This document shows positions 51,884 to 60,177 of a DNA stretch of 64,000 bases, in pieces. The stretch lies in contig JBFXAZ010000010.1 of the NCBI GenBank assembly GCA_050183765.1, forward strand, positions 13,267 through 77,266, written 5' to 3'. The stretch's first letter is position 1, and each line of letters begins with the position of its first letter. The notes under the pieces are model-generated. The model was not told the DNA's origin and did not search any database. It worked only from the letters and a program-made list of their open reading frames with translations. The DNA is from JAFAZJ01 sp050183765 (GTDB lineage: Bacteria > Pseudomonadota > Alphaproteobacteria > Reyranellales > Reyranellaceae). The translations under genes and the position numbers were made by a program.

Positions 51884-52557
51884 CCCGCTGTGTCGGACTC
51901 CTGGGCGGCGTCGGTGTGGGCGCCTTCGTGCACTACTACGAGGCACTGGCGGCCGCACACGCCGCGAAGGGCGTGCCGCTGCCGCTGGTCATGGCCAACG
52001 CCAACATCACCGTCGGCCAGCGCCTCATCGAAGCCGGCGATTTGCCTGGCCTCGCGCGCTATCTCGCCGATCTGATCGGGCGCATGCGCGACGCTGGCGC
52101 CGAGTTCGCGGCCATCCCGGCCGTGACGCCGCACATCTGCTACGCCGAGCTGCAACCGATCTCGCCGCTGCCGCTGGTCGACATCGTCGCGACACTCGCG
52201 GCGCATCTGCGCGCGCAGGGCATCAACCGTGCCGCGCTGCTCGGCACGCGCTACACCATCGAAAGCGCCATGTTCGGCCGCCTCGATGGCGTGGAGCTGG
52301 TCAGGCCGCGCGACGACGAGATCGTCACGATCCACGACGCCTACATGCGGACCGCCAACACCGGCAAAGGCGCGGCGGACGACCATCGCGTGCTGACGGC
52401 GATGGCCCGCACCCTCATCGACCGCGATGGCGCGCAGACCATCATCTTCGCCGGCACCGACCTGTCGCTGCTGTTCGACGACACCAACACCGACTTCCCG
52501 GTGGTCGACTGCGCGCAGCTGCACATCGAGGCGATCCTGCGCGCGCAGGGACTTTGA
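51880..52557 (+). CDS. Asp/Glu/hydantoin racemase-like protein with one Cys replaced
   Basis: A 225-residue protein of the Asp/Glu racemase fold: RCVGLLGGVGVGAFVHYYEAL in pieces at the N-terminus and a C-terminal FPVVDCAQLHIEA with C211. The N-terminal catalytic-loop Cys, expected where relatives have CNTAH-like residues, is Ala81 in the segment PAVTPH. So one of the two acid-base Cys is missing, and true racemase activity is doubtful. TTG 51880 with GGAG upstream overlaps the previous stop by four bases. Confidence 0.72.
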   Translation: MTRCVGLLGGVGVGAFVHYYEALAAAHAAKGVPLPLVMANANITVGQRLIEAGDLPGLARYLADLIGRMRDAGAEFAAIPAVTPHICYAELQPISPLPLVDIVATLAAHLRAQGINRAALLGTRYTIESAMFGRLDGVELVRPRDDEIVTIHDAYMRTANTGKGAADDHRVLTAMARTLIDRDGAQTIIFAGTDLSLLFDDTNTDFPVVDCAQLHIEAILRAQGL

Positions 52558-52558
52558 A

Positions 52559-52627
52559 CCTGTCATCCCGCGCATCGCGAGGAATCCACGGCCGGTCTGG
52601 ATTCCTCGCCCCGCTCGGAATGACAGG
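52559..52627. repeat. Family 2 palindromic repeat
   Basis: CCTGTCATCCCGCGCATCGCGAGGAATCC pairs with its imperfect complement ending AATGACAGG, and the loop is short. It directly follows the racemase-like stop and precedes the SnoaL-like stop. Confidence 0.85.
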
Positions 52628-52639
52628 GGCCTGATAGGT

Positions 52640-53029
52640 CTAGCCCACGACCTTGATGTAGGTGTCCTTCATCACGATCAGGCCGTTGCGGAAGGTGTAG
52701 AGATCGCAGCCCAGCCAGGATTGCTTCTCGCCGCTCTTCAGCGTGGCGGTGCGATGCCATTCGGTGACGGCGCGGTCGCCGTGGATGAACTCGCTGGTGT
52801 GCTTCCACTGCACGTCGCCGGCGTTGGCGAACAGCGGCTCGAAGTAGCCGCGGATCGCGGCGTGGCCCTTGAAGCTCTGGCCCCAGTAATCGGGCCCCTT
52901 GGCGTTGCGGAACTCGCCGTCGGGCGCGAAGGCGGCGACGATGGCATCGACATCGCGTCGCGCGAAGGCCGCGCCCACCGCGCGCAGCTGCTCCATGGTG
53001 ACAGGGGGGATTGAGGCGCCGTCCATCAT
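52640..53029 (-). CDS. SnoaL-like (NTF2-fold) protein
   Basis: A 129-residue protein of the NTF2-like fold: AFARRDVDAIVAAFAPDGEFRN in pieces, the SFKGHAAIRGYFEPLFAN segment, FIHGDRAVTEWH and DLYTFRNGLIVMKDTYI. Such small alpha+beta-barrel proteins act as cyclases, hydrolases or ketosteroid-isomerase relatives; no function is assigned. ATG 53027-53029 has GGAG upstream. The DUF1185 gene upstream lies 27 bases away in the same direction, so the two may be cotranscribed. Confidence 0.88.
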   Translation of the reverse strand: MMDGASIPPVTMEQLRAVGAAFARRDVDAIVAAFAPDGEFRNAKGPDYWGQSFKGHAAIRGYFEPLFANAGDVQWKHTSEFIHGDRAVTEWHRTATLKSGEKQSWLGCDLYTFRNGLIVMKDTYIKVVG

Positions 53030-53056
53030 CGGTCTCCTGGGTCGTTGCCCGCCAGC

Positions 53057-53602
53057 CTAACGGATCGGACCGGATCCGCAGCGCGGATTCGCACGGCCGC
53101 CGTCGGCCAGCGCGATCGCGACGACGATCTCGTCGGCGCGCGGCGCGTCGGCGAGCATCGCGGTGATGGTATCGAAGTGATCGAACGACCACACGTCGTC
53201 CTTATGCCCCAGCGGGATGTCGAGCGTCGTTCCCGGTGGCCCGAGCTTCACGTTGGACGGGATCACCGCCTGGCCGCCGCCGATCGCCGCGCGCATCGGC
53301 TTGCCCAGCATCGGATGAATGCAGGCGCCGCCGTGCTCCATCTCGCCGTCGACGCCGACCAGCGCCGCCTTGCCATATGACACCGCCGGGCCGCCGAGCG
53401 CCGCGACAAGATCGGGCATCAGTTTCTCGCCGATTTCGCGGCCGGCTTGGAACAGCGGCGCCAGGTCGGCGGCGTAACGGCCGGCGAAGGGATTGGCGAT
53501 CACCGCCAGGCCGACGACCCGACGGATCGGTCTGGGCAGCGCCTCGCCCATGGTTGCGTGGACGGTCTCGACGCTGACCAGCGTCTTGCGGATGGGCGAC
53601 AT
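53057..53602 (-). CDS. Amino-acid-synthesis family protein (DUF1185)
   Basis: A 181-residue protein with the DUF1185 pattern: IRKTLVSVETVHATMG, VGLAVIANPFAGRYAADL in pieces, then PVIPSN-like AVIPSNVKLGPPG and a terminal VVAIALADGGRANPR. The family is loosely tied to amino-acid synthesis, but no reaction is known. The ATG at 53600-53602 lies 19 bases after the GFA stop, so GFA, DUF1185 and SnoaL probably form one operon. Confidence 0.85.
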   Translation of the reverse strand: MSPIRKTLVSVETVHATMGEALPRPIRRVVGLAVIANPFAGRYAADLAPLFQAGREIGEKLMPDLVAALGGPAVSYGKAALVGVDGEMEHGGACIHPMLGKPMRAAIGGGQAVIPSNVKLGPPGTTLDIPLGHKDDVWSFDHFDTITAMLADAPRADEIVVAIALADGGRANPRCGSGPIR

Positions 53603-53621
53603 GGCGGTCTTCTCCCGAGCG

Positions 53622-54047
53622 TCAGGAATACGCCTTGCCGGTCGGATAGACGGCGAAGGCCGGGATGCCCGGGTCGAGACGATCCCAGGGCTGGGCGCTC
53701 TTGACGAAGATGTTGGCCTCGGGCCGGAACCAGCTTGGATCGTCGAAGGTACAGACCCGCACGCCGACGATGTCGGGCCGCGTCGAGATCTGCACGTAGA
53801 GCGGCGTGCCGCAATCAGCGCAGAAGACCCGCGTGATGTCGTTGCCGGCATCGGACCTGGCGACATAGCGCCGGGGCGTGCCCTTGGTGATGCGGAAGCC
53901 CGCGCTCGGCATGCGCACGGCCGCGACATGCGGCGCGCCGCTGCCGCGCTGGCAGTCCCGGCAGTGGCATTGCAGCGAGAACTGCGCCTCGCCGTCGCTT
54001 TCGTACCGGACCGCCCCGCACAGGCAGCCGCCGGCTCTTGCTGGCAT
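53622..54047 (-). CDS. GFA-family protein (CENP-V/Gfa zinc-binding)
   Basis: A 141-residue protein of the GFA/CENP-V type: GGCLCGAVRY at the start, CHCRDCQRGSG for the second zinc, and FCADCGTPLYVQ for the third. Members bind zinc and glutathione and are tied to formaldehyde handling, often as partners rather than enzymes. It starts 150 bases from the diverging comM gene. The SOS box at 54159 lies in that gap, so this gene could be affected too. Confidence 0.9.
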   Translation of the reverse strand: MPARAGGCLCGAVRYESDGEAQFSLQCHCRDCQRGSGAPHVAAVRMPSAGFRITKGTPRRYVARSDAGNDITRVFCADCGTPLYVQISTRPDIVGVRVCTFDDPSWFRPEANIFVKSAQPWDRLDPGIPAFAVYPTGKAYS

Positions 54048-54158
54048 GGACCCCTCCCAAGTCTGGATTCGGGGAGGATACTATCGACCTTCGTCGGCAT
54101 CCAAAGTCGGGGCGGGAACGCGAATACAACCATCGGTATATTTTCTTATCCCATATTC

Positions 54159-54173
54159 GTTCTATATGTGTTC
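54159..54173. promoter_or_regulatory. LexA (SOS) box before comM
   Basis: GTTC-TATATGT-GTTC exactly fits GTTC-N7-GTTC, the alphaproteobacterial LexA direct-repeat site. It sits 23 bases before the comM ATG, in an AT-rich stretch (54120-54175) that is likely the comM promoter. Confidence 0.75.
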
Positions 54174-54196
54174 TCCTCCAAGAGCGGGAGGCGGAC

Positions 54197-55765
54197 ATGG
54201 TCGCGCGGGTGCGGACGGTGGCGTTCCAGGGTATCGACGTGGTGCCGATCGACGTGCAGGTGCAGATCGCGCCGGGCATGCCGGCTTTCTCGCTGGTCGG
54301 GCTGCCCGACAAGGCGATCGGCGAGAGCCGCGAGCGGGTGCGCGCGGCCCTGGCGGCGCTGGGGCTGGCGCTGCCGCCGCGGCGCATCACCGTGAACCTG
54401 TCGCCCGCCGACCTCGCCAAGGAGGGCAGCCACTACGACCTGCCGATCGCGCTGGCGCTGATGACGGCGATCGGCGTGCTGCCGGCCGACGCGCTCGAAG
54501 GTTACGTCGTGCTGGGCGAGCTGGCGCTCGACGGCGCGATCACTCGCGTCGCCGGCGTGCTGCCCACCGCCGTGCACGCCGCCGGCGACGGCCGCGGCCT
54601 GATCTGTCCGGCCGCCTGCGGCGGCGAGGCGGCGTGGGGCGGCTTCGATCACGTCGATGCCGCCAACGAGGACGACGAGGCGGCGGCGCGGCGTGCCACG
54701 CGCTGCGGCGAGGTGCTGGCCGCGCCCAGCCTGCTGGCGCTGGTCAATCATCTCAAGGGGGCGCAGGTGCTGTCGCCGCCCTCGGCCAGCCTGCGCGGCG
54801 ACGAGGTGCGCTACCCCGACCTCGCCGACATCAAGGGCCAGGAGACCGCCAAGCGCGCGCTGGAAGTCGCGGCCGCCGGCGGCCACAACCTGCTGATGAT
54901 CGGCCCGCCCGGCGCCGGCAAGTCGATGCTGGCGGCGCGCCTGCCCGGCCTGCTGCCGCCGCTGGAGCCGGACGAGGCGCTGGAAGTGTCGATGATCGCC
55001 TCGCTCGCCGGCGAGCTGGGCGACGGCCGGCTCACCCGCCGCCGCCCGTTCCGCGACCCGCACCATTCCGCCACCCTGCAGGCGCTGGTCGGCGGGGGCT
55101 TGCGCGCACGGCCGGGTGAGGCGTCGCTGGCGCACAACGGCGTGCTGTTCCTCGACGAGCTGCCGGAGTTTGCGCGCAGCGCGCTGGAGGCGCTGCGCCA
55201 GCCGATGGAAACCGGCCGCATCAGCGTCGCGCGCGCCAACGCCCACGTGACCTTCCCGGCGCGCTTCCAGCTCGTCGCGGCGATGAATCCCTGCCGCTGC
55301 GGCGACATCGACGAGCCGACCCGCGCCTGCGGCCGCGCCCCGCGCTGCGCCGCCGACTACCAGGGCCGCATCTCCGGCCCGCTCTACGACCGCATCGACC
55401 TGGTGATCGACGTGCCGCCGGTCTCGCCCGCCGACCTCACCCTGCCGCCGCCGGCGGAGTCCTCGGCCGATGTCGCCGCCCGCGTCGCCGCCGCCCGCGC
55501 GATCCAGCGCGAACGCGGCATCCGCTGCAACGCAGAGGTCGACGGCGAGGCGCTGGCGCAAATCGCGACGCCCGACGCCGATGGCCGAGCCCTGCTGTCA
55601 ACCGCGGTCGAGCGCCTGAAGCTCTCCGCGCGCGGCTATCACCGCGTGCTGCGGGTGGCGCGCACCCTGGCCGATCTCGACGGATGTGAAGCGGTGCGCC
55701 GCCTGCATGTCGCCGAGGCGCTGTCCTGGCGCCGGCCGCAGCCGCGTGCGGCGCTGGCGGCGTGA
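54197..55765 (+). CDS. comM: ComM/YifB-family Mg-chelatase-like AAA+ helicase
   Basis: A 522-residue AAA+ protein with an N-terminal Lon-like domain (ARVRTVAFQGIDVVPIDVQVQIAPG in pieces), Walker A GPPGAGKS, Walker B-like GVLFLDELPEF, the Cys cluster NPCRCGDIDEPTRACGRAPRC in pieces, and a C-terminal helical domain. ComM is a branch-migration helicase that helps integrate foreign DNA during natural transformation. An SOS box directly upstream suggests induction by DNA damage. ATG 54197 has GGGAGG upstream. Confidence 0.93.
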   Translation: MVARVRTVAFQGIDVVPIDVQVQIAPGMPAFSLVGLPDKAIGESRERVRAALAALGLALPPRRITVNLSPADLAKEGSHYDLPIALALMTAIGVLPADALEGYVVLGELALDGAITRVAGVLPTAVHAAGDGRGLICPAACGGEAAWGGFDHVDAANEDDEAAARRATRCGEVLAAPSLLALVNHLKGAQVLSPPSASLRGDEVRYPDLADIKGQETAKRALEVAAAGGHNLLMIGPPGAGKSMLAARLPGLLPPLEPDEALEVSMIASLAGELGDGRLTRRRPFRDPHHSATLQALVGGGLRARPGEASLAHNGVLFLDELPEFARSALEALRQPMETGRISVARANAHVTFPARFQLVAAMNPCRCGDIDEPTRACGRAPRCAADYQGRISGPLYDRIDLVIDVPPVSPADLTLPPPAESSADVAARVAAARAIQRERGIRCNAEVDGEALAQIATPDADGRALLSTAVERLKLSARGYHRVLRVARTLADLDGCEAVRRLHVAEALSWRRPQPRAALAA

Positions 55766-55781
55766 TCGCGCGTCGCTGCTG

Positions 55782-56198
55782 TCAAACAGCAGGGGCGATC
55801 AGCGCAATCTTCGGAAAATAGGTGCGGTACCGGCCGGCGTCGCGCGTGAGCAGCGGCCAGCCTTCGACTGCCGCGTGGGCGCCGATGAAGAAATCGGGCA
55901 ATACCCCGGTCCGCGTGCCGCCAGACGCGCGATAACGCTGAAATGCCTTGCCCGCCAGGAACAGCGCGGCACGCGGCATCGGCGCGATCTCGATCATCGC
56001 CTGGGAGAGCATCGCGTCGAGGTCCTCGATTCGATCGTATCGGACCGAGGCCTCGGCATAGACGACATCGCTGATGAGAACCGGGCCCGCCAAAGCGGCC
56101 TCCTCGAGACGGGCCAACGACCATGCCGCCCAGTCCGGATCGTCGGTCACGAGATCGAGCAGGACGTTTGTATCGACCAGGACCACGTCACCGTTCAC
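55782..56198 (-). CDS. vapC: PIN-domain toxin (VapC-like)
   Basis: A 138-residue PIN ribonuclease: VLVDTNVLLDLV with D9, an acidic position in DVVYAEAS, and LPDFFIGAHAAVEGWPLLTRDAGRYRTYFP in pieces holding further acidic residues. As a toxin it would cut RNA, often initiator tRNA or rRNA. Its start overlaps the upstream antitoxin by 11 bases. It lies 16 bases from the converging comM stop. Confidence 0.88.
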   Translation of the reverse strand: MNGDVVLVDTNVLLDLVTDDPDWAAWSLARLEEAALAGPVLISDVVYAEASVRYDRIEDLDAMLSQAMIEIAPMPRAALFLAGKAFQRYRASGGTRTGVLPDFFIGAHAAVEGWPLLTRDAGRYRTYFPKIALIAPAV

Positions 56199-56421
56199 CG
56201 CGCGTCATGGCCATGATCTCGGCCGTGCTCAGGCCCTTGCCGGCGTGGCCGCGAAGGCGGGCGAACCGGTTCGGACCGGCCTTCTTTTGGACCTTGACCA
56301 GGACGATACGACCGTCTTCGGCGCGCTCGAAATCGACCACGCTTCCCGGACCGATTCCCAGCAGGTCTCGAACCCGCTTCGGAATAGTGACTTGCCCTTT
56401 GCTGGTAACGGTCGCACCCAT
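56188..56421 (-). CDS. vapB: AbrB-type antitoxin (VapB-like)
   Basis: A 77-residue protein with an AbrB/SpoVT-like swapped-hairpin domain (ATVTSKGQVTIPKRVRDLLGI in pieces, VVDFERAEDGRIVLV) and a C-terminal tail (KGLSTAEIMAMTRGER) that would wrap the toxin. It binds the vap promoter through the AbrB domain and neutralises VapC. A perfect palindrome (56442-56456) sits 20 bases before the ATG. Confidence 0.9.
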   Translation of the reverse strand: MGATVTSKGQVTIPKRVRDLLGIGPGSVVDFERAEDGRIVLVKVQKKAGPNRFARLRGHAGKGLSTAEIMAMTRGER

Positions 56422-56441
56422 GGCAGCCCTCGGTAAGGCGG

Positions 56442-56456
56442 TACCTGATTCAGGTA
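56442..56456. promoter_or_regulatory. Palindromic operator of the vapBC operon
   Basis: TACCTGA-T-TCAGGTA is a perfect inverted repeat with seven-base arms, just upstream of vapB. AbrB-type antitoxins typically bind such sites to repress their own operon. Confidence 0.6.
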
Positions 56457-56519
56457 TTACTTAGCATGCCGCCAGCGTGTTTTCGAGGGTTCCGGCCACG
56501 CGGCGCGAATTCACGGCAG

Positions 56520-57641
56520 TCAGGCCGCTTCGCCGTGCCCCGATGCCATGGCCTGCCGTTCGCGCGCGTAGCGCACCAGCGCCAGGAACCGGTAGATGCC
56601 GTGGACGAACTTGCCGTAGGGCATGGTGACGAACAGGCTGAACACCACGCCGAGGTGGATCGCCAGCAGCACGCCCATGACAGGCGTGCCGCGGAGCACC
56701 AGCAGCGCCAGTCCCGTCAGGCTGGTGAGGAACAGCATGGCGAGAAACGCCACCTCCATGCCATAGCGCGCCGGATCGCGGATCTCGGGATCGCGCCGCC
56801 ACTTCGCGGCCAGCAGGCCGACGGGGCCGATCAACAGGCCGACGCCGCCGATGGTGCCGAGCAGCGGCGGCAGGTCCCACCACGGATACGGCGCCACGCG
56901 GCCCAGGCCGTAGTGATAGAGCGTCGCGACACAGGTCGCGGCGAAGCACAGCATGAAGCCATAGAAGGTGAGATGGTGGTAAAGGCGCCGCCGGTCGACC
57001 GGCTTGTCGTCGTCGTTGAAGCAGCCGACGCCGCCGCCGTCGAGATAGCGCAGTTGGCCCGCGTCCTTGATCGCCTGCCAGATCGCCGTCGGTCCGCCCG
57101 GCGCCTCGATCGGCAGCGCGATCGACCGCCAGAAATTCGCCATGCCCATCGCCATCGCGACGAGGGCGTAGACGAACGCGGCGCCGAAGATCAGCGCCAT
57201 CGCGTTGTGCGGCATCAGGCGATAGAAGGCGCCCGGTCCTTCGTGGCTGCCGAACAGCACCGATGAGTCGTTCCAGGCGGCGAAGCCGGCGATGAACAGC
57301 GCGACGCTGAGCGCCGCGATCAGGCTGATGGCCAGCCCGTTGCGCTGAAACAGCGGCGCGAGCGCGCGCGGCCAGGCATAGGCCTGGTAGGATTCGGCGC
57401 GCACCTGCGCCAGGTTCACCGGCACGTTGACGTTGAACTCGTGCGGCGGCGAGAACTGGCAGTCGTAGTAGCAGGCGCCGCAGCCGTGGCAGAGATTGGC
57501 GAGGTAGTTGAGGTCGCCGTCGGGAAAGGCGCGGCGCATCTCCATCGCCGGGAAGACCGCGCACAGGCCCTCGCAGTAGCGGCACGAATTGCACACGGTC
57601 ATCAGCCGTTCGGCTTCGTCGAGCGCCTTAGTTGCGTGCAT
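56520..57641 (-). CDS. tcuB: Tricarballylate-utilisation iron-sulfur membrane protein (TcuB)
   Basis: A 373-residue protein. The N-terminus holds two ferredoxin-like Cys clusters (CNSCRYCEGLC and CHGCGACYYDC), followed by several membrane helices. It accepts electrons from the FAD dehydrogenase TcuA and passes them to the membrane. It overlaps tcuA by 14 bases, so the two are coupled. No tcuC transporter or tcuR regulator is adjacent. Confidence 0.9.
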   Translation of the reverse strand: MHATKALDEAERLMTVCNSCRYCEGLCAVFPAMEMRRAFPDGDLNYLANLCHGCGACYYDCQFSPPHEFNVNVPVNLAQVRAESYQAYAWPRALAPLFQRNGLAISLIAALSVALFIAGFAAWNDSSVLFGSHEGPGAFYRLMPHNAMALIFGAAFVYALVAMAMGMANFWRSIALPIEAPGGPTAIWQAIKDAGQLRYLDGGGVGCFNDDDKPVDRRRLYHHLTFYGFMLCFAATCVATLYHYGLGRVAPYPWWDLPPLLGTIGGVGLLIGPVGLLAAKWRRDPEIRDPARYGMEVAFLAMLFLTSLTGLALLVLRGTPVMGVLLAIHLGVVFSLFVTMPYGKFVHGIYRFLALVRYARERQAMASGHGEAA

Positions 57642-59025
57642 GGACCGCCGCCTCCCGTCCGGCGATGCGGCCGAAGACGCTGCCGATGGTCATGCCGATA
57701 CCGGCGGCATAGCCGCGGCCCAGCACGTTGCCGGCCATGATCTCGCCCGCCGCGAACATGTTGGCGCTGGGCGTGCCGTCCCTCATCAGCATGCGCGCCT
57801 GCTTGTTCACGCGCGTGCCGAGATAGGTGAAGGTGATGCCCGGCCGCACCGGATAGGCATAAAACGGCGCCGTCTCGATGCGCCGCGCCCAATGCGTCTT
57901 GGGCGGCGTCAGCCCCTCGGTGCGGCAATCGTCGAGGATCGTGTGGTCGAAGGTGCCCGGCCGCACCGCCGCGTTGAAGTCGGCGACCGTCTTTTCGAGC
58001 ACCGCGCCGTCGAGCCCGAACTTGTCGGCCAGCCCACGGATCGTCGGCGCCTCGATGGCCGGATAGAGCGAGGGCATGAACATGGTCAGCGAGGGCTTAT
58101 CGAAGATGATGTAGGCGATCTGGTCGGGCTGGCCTGCCACCAGCCGGCCCCAGATGGCGTAGCGCTTGGGCCAGACGTCCTCGCCCTCGTCGTAGAAGCG
58201 CTGGGCGTGCTTGTTGACGACGATGCCGAAGACCACGCAGTCGAGCCGCGTGATGATGCCGCCGTCGTACTTTGGCGCGCGCGCGTCGATCGCCACGGCA
58301 TGGCACTGCGTCGGATCGCCGACCTCCTGTACGCCCTTGTCGAGCAGCAGCTTGAGGATGGTGCCGCGATTGTTCGACGTGCCGCGGATCAGGAAATTGT
58401 CCGCCGCGTCGCCCCAGTATTCCTTCAGCCACTCGATGTTCGACTCGAAGCCGCCGGCCGCCGCGACCAGCGTGCCGGCGCGCACCGCATGCGTGGCGCC
58501 GCCGTGCTTCACCGTCGCCGACAGGAACATGCCGTCCTGGATGTCGAGATCGGTGACCTCGGCCTCGTAGGCGATCGCGACACCCAGCGAGTCTGCCGTG
58601 CGGTAGAGCGCGTTGAGCATCGCGCGGCCGCCGCCGAGGAAGAACGAGTTGGTGCGGCCCAGGCTCAGCGTGCCACCGAGCGACGGCTGGAAGCGCACGC
58701 CCTGTTGCGGCATCCATTCCAGCACGTCCTTGGACTCGCGGATCATGTGCTTGGCCAGCGCCTCGTCCGTTTGCCCACCCGTGACGCGCAGCAGGTCGTC
58801 CCAGAACTCTTCCTCGGTATAGGGACCGCTCAGCGTGTCGGTGGCGGCGTCGTGGGCGCAGCGCATGTTGCGGGTGTGCCGCGTGTTGCCGCCGCGCCAG
58901 AAACGATCGGCCTTCTCCAGCACCAGTACCGAGGCGCCCTCGCGCCGCGCGGTAATGGCGGCGCACAGCGCGGCGTTGCCGCCGCCGATCACCAGCACAT
59001 CGTACCGCTGCGAAAGGTCGACCAT
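57628..59025 (-). CDS. tcuA: FAD-dependent tricarballylate dehydrogenase (TcuA)
   Basis: A 465-residue flavoprotein: the dinucleotide-binding LVIGGGNAALCAAI near the start, VLVLEKADRFWRGGNTRHTRNMRC in pieces, and the C-terminal GEIMAGNVLGRGYAAGIGMTIGSVFGR in pieces. TcuA oxidises tricarballylate to cis-aconitate. A related fumarate-reductase-like substrate is possible. The ATG at 59023-59025 diverges from azlC, and tcuB follows. Confidence 0.88.
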   Translation of the reverse strand: MVDLSQRYDVLVIGGGNAALCAAITARREGASVLVLEKADRFWRGGNTRHTRNMRCAHDAATDTLSGPYTEEEFWDDLLRVTGGQTDEALAKHMIRESKDVLEWMPQQGVRFQPSLGGTLSLGRTNSFFLGGGRAMLNALYRTADSLGVAIAYEAEVTDLDIQDGMFLSATVKHGGATHAVRAGTLVAAAGGFESNIEWLKEYWGDAADNFLIRGTSNNRGTILKLLLDKGVQEVGDPTQCHAVAIDARAPKYDGGIITRLDCVVFGIVVNKHAQRFYDEGEDVWPKRYAIWGRLVAGQPDQIAYIIFDKPSLTMFMPSLYPAIEAPTIRGLADKFGLDGAVLEKTVADFNAAVRPGTFDHTILDDCRTEGLTPPKTHWARRIETAPFYAYPVRPGITFTYLGTRVNKQARMLMRDGTPSANMFAAGEIMAGNVLGRGYAAGIGMTIGSVFGRIAGREAAVHARN

Positions 59026-59107
59026 CCCGCCGCCGTTTCTGGAGGGTGCGGCAGGCGAATGCAATAGGGCTGACACAGTTCGATCGGTTCGCGCTAAGAG
59101 GCCCGGC

Positions 59108-59800
59108 ATGACGACGGACGAGGCGGCCAATCAGCGCAGCGCCTGGCGGCGCGGCGCGCGGGCCGCCTTGCCGCTGATACCCGGCGCGGTCCTGTTCGGG
59201 CTGGCGACCGGCGCGGCCACGGTTTCGGCAGGCGTTTCGCAGAGCGCAGCCTTCGCCATGCCGGCCGGCTTCTATTCGGGCGTGGCGCAGCTCGCCTATG
59301 CCCAGCTCGTGGCCGTCGGCGCGCCGTTTGCCTCAGTGCTGCTGAGCGTGGCGCTGACCCATCTGCGCTACCTGATCTATGCCGCGATCGCCAGCACCTG
59401 GCCGCGTCCATCCGGCTTGTGGCCGCGCATCGTCGGCGCCTATTTCGTCAGCGAAAGCTCCTTCGCGCTCGCCCTGCAGGAGCCGCTGGCCACGCGCTAC
59501 CGCTACATGATCGGCGCCGGCGCGCCCCTGTGGTTCGCCTGGTTCGCGTCAGGGATCGTCGGCACCTTCCTGGCCGGCCACCTGCCGCCGCTGAAACACG
59601 CCTATGCCGTGCCGGCGATCGTGCTGGCGCCGATCCTCGCCAAGCAGCTGAGCGGCAGGCTGCGCCTGCTGGTGGCGGCGCTGGCGGTGGCGCTGGGCCT
59701 GCTGCTGGTGTCGGTGCCGATGCGCCTGGGACCGCTGGCCGCCGCCATGCTCGCGGTGGCACTGGCGCTGATCGCCGCGCGGCTGTGGAGGCTGCGATGA
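59108..59800 (+). CDS. azlC: AzlC-family branched-chain amino acid exporter, large subunit
   Basis: A 230-residue membrane protein with the AzlC start ALPLIPGAVLFGLATG and about six helices (YSGVAQLAYAQL, LTHLRYLIYAA, AYFVSESSFAL). With AzlD it exports branched-chain amino acids or related molecules. It overlaps azlD by four bases. ATG 59108 is used, with no strong ribosome site seen. Confidence 0.9.
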   Translation: MTTDEAANQRSAWRRGARAALPLIPGAVLFGLATGAATVSAGVSQSAAFAMPAGFYSGVAQLAYAQLVAVGAPFASVLLSVALTHLRYLIYAAIASTWPRPSGLWPRIVGAYFVSESSFALALQEPLATRYRYMIGAGAPLWFAWFASGIVGTFLAGHLPPLKHAYAVPAIVLAPILAKQLSGRLRLLVAALAVALGLLLVSVPMRLGPLAAAMLAVALALIAARLWRLR

Positions 59801-60108
59801 ACGAGGCGATCCAGGTGCTGGTCGTCGCCGTCACGCTCTACGCCATCAAGGCGCTGCCGCTGATGTGGCGCGTGGTGCCGCGCACACCGCTGGCCGACCG
59901 CATCTTCGACCTGCTGCCGGTGGCGATGCTGATGGCCATGCTGCTGCCGCCGGTGCTGCGGCCGCTGGTCGACCATGTCGCGGCGGCGGGCGGGTGGCTG
60001 GCGCTGGCGGCGCTGGCGTCGACCTTTGCCGTCTGCCTGCTGACCAACCGCGCGGCGCTGGGAATCGGCGTCGGCCTGGCGATTCTGGCGGTGGCGGAGC
60101 TGCTTTGA
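59797..60108 (+). CDS. azlD: AzlD-family exporter, small subunit
   Basis: A 103-residue membrane protein with three to four helices (VLVVAVTLYAIKALPLM, LLPVAMLMAMLLPPVL, AALASTFAVCLLTN). It is coupled to azlC through an ATGA overlap and forms the small subunit of the exporter. Confidence 0.9.
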   Translation: MNEAIQVLVVAVTLYAIKALPLMWRVVPRTPLADRIFDLLPVAMLMAMLLPPVLRPLVDHVAAAGGWLALAALASTFAVCLLTNRAALGIGVGLAILAVAELL

Positions 60109-60177
60109 CGGCGGCCTGCGCCGGCTTGCAATTCGCCGGGTCAGCCGCCACATTCCGGCGCAAAGAGGGCCCCATTC

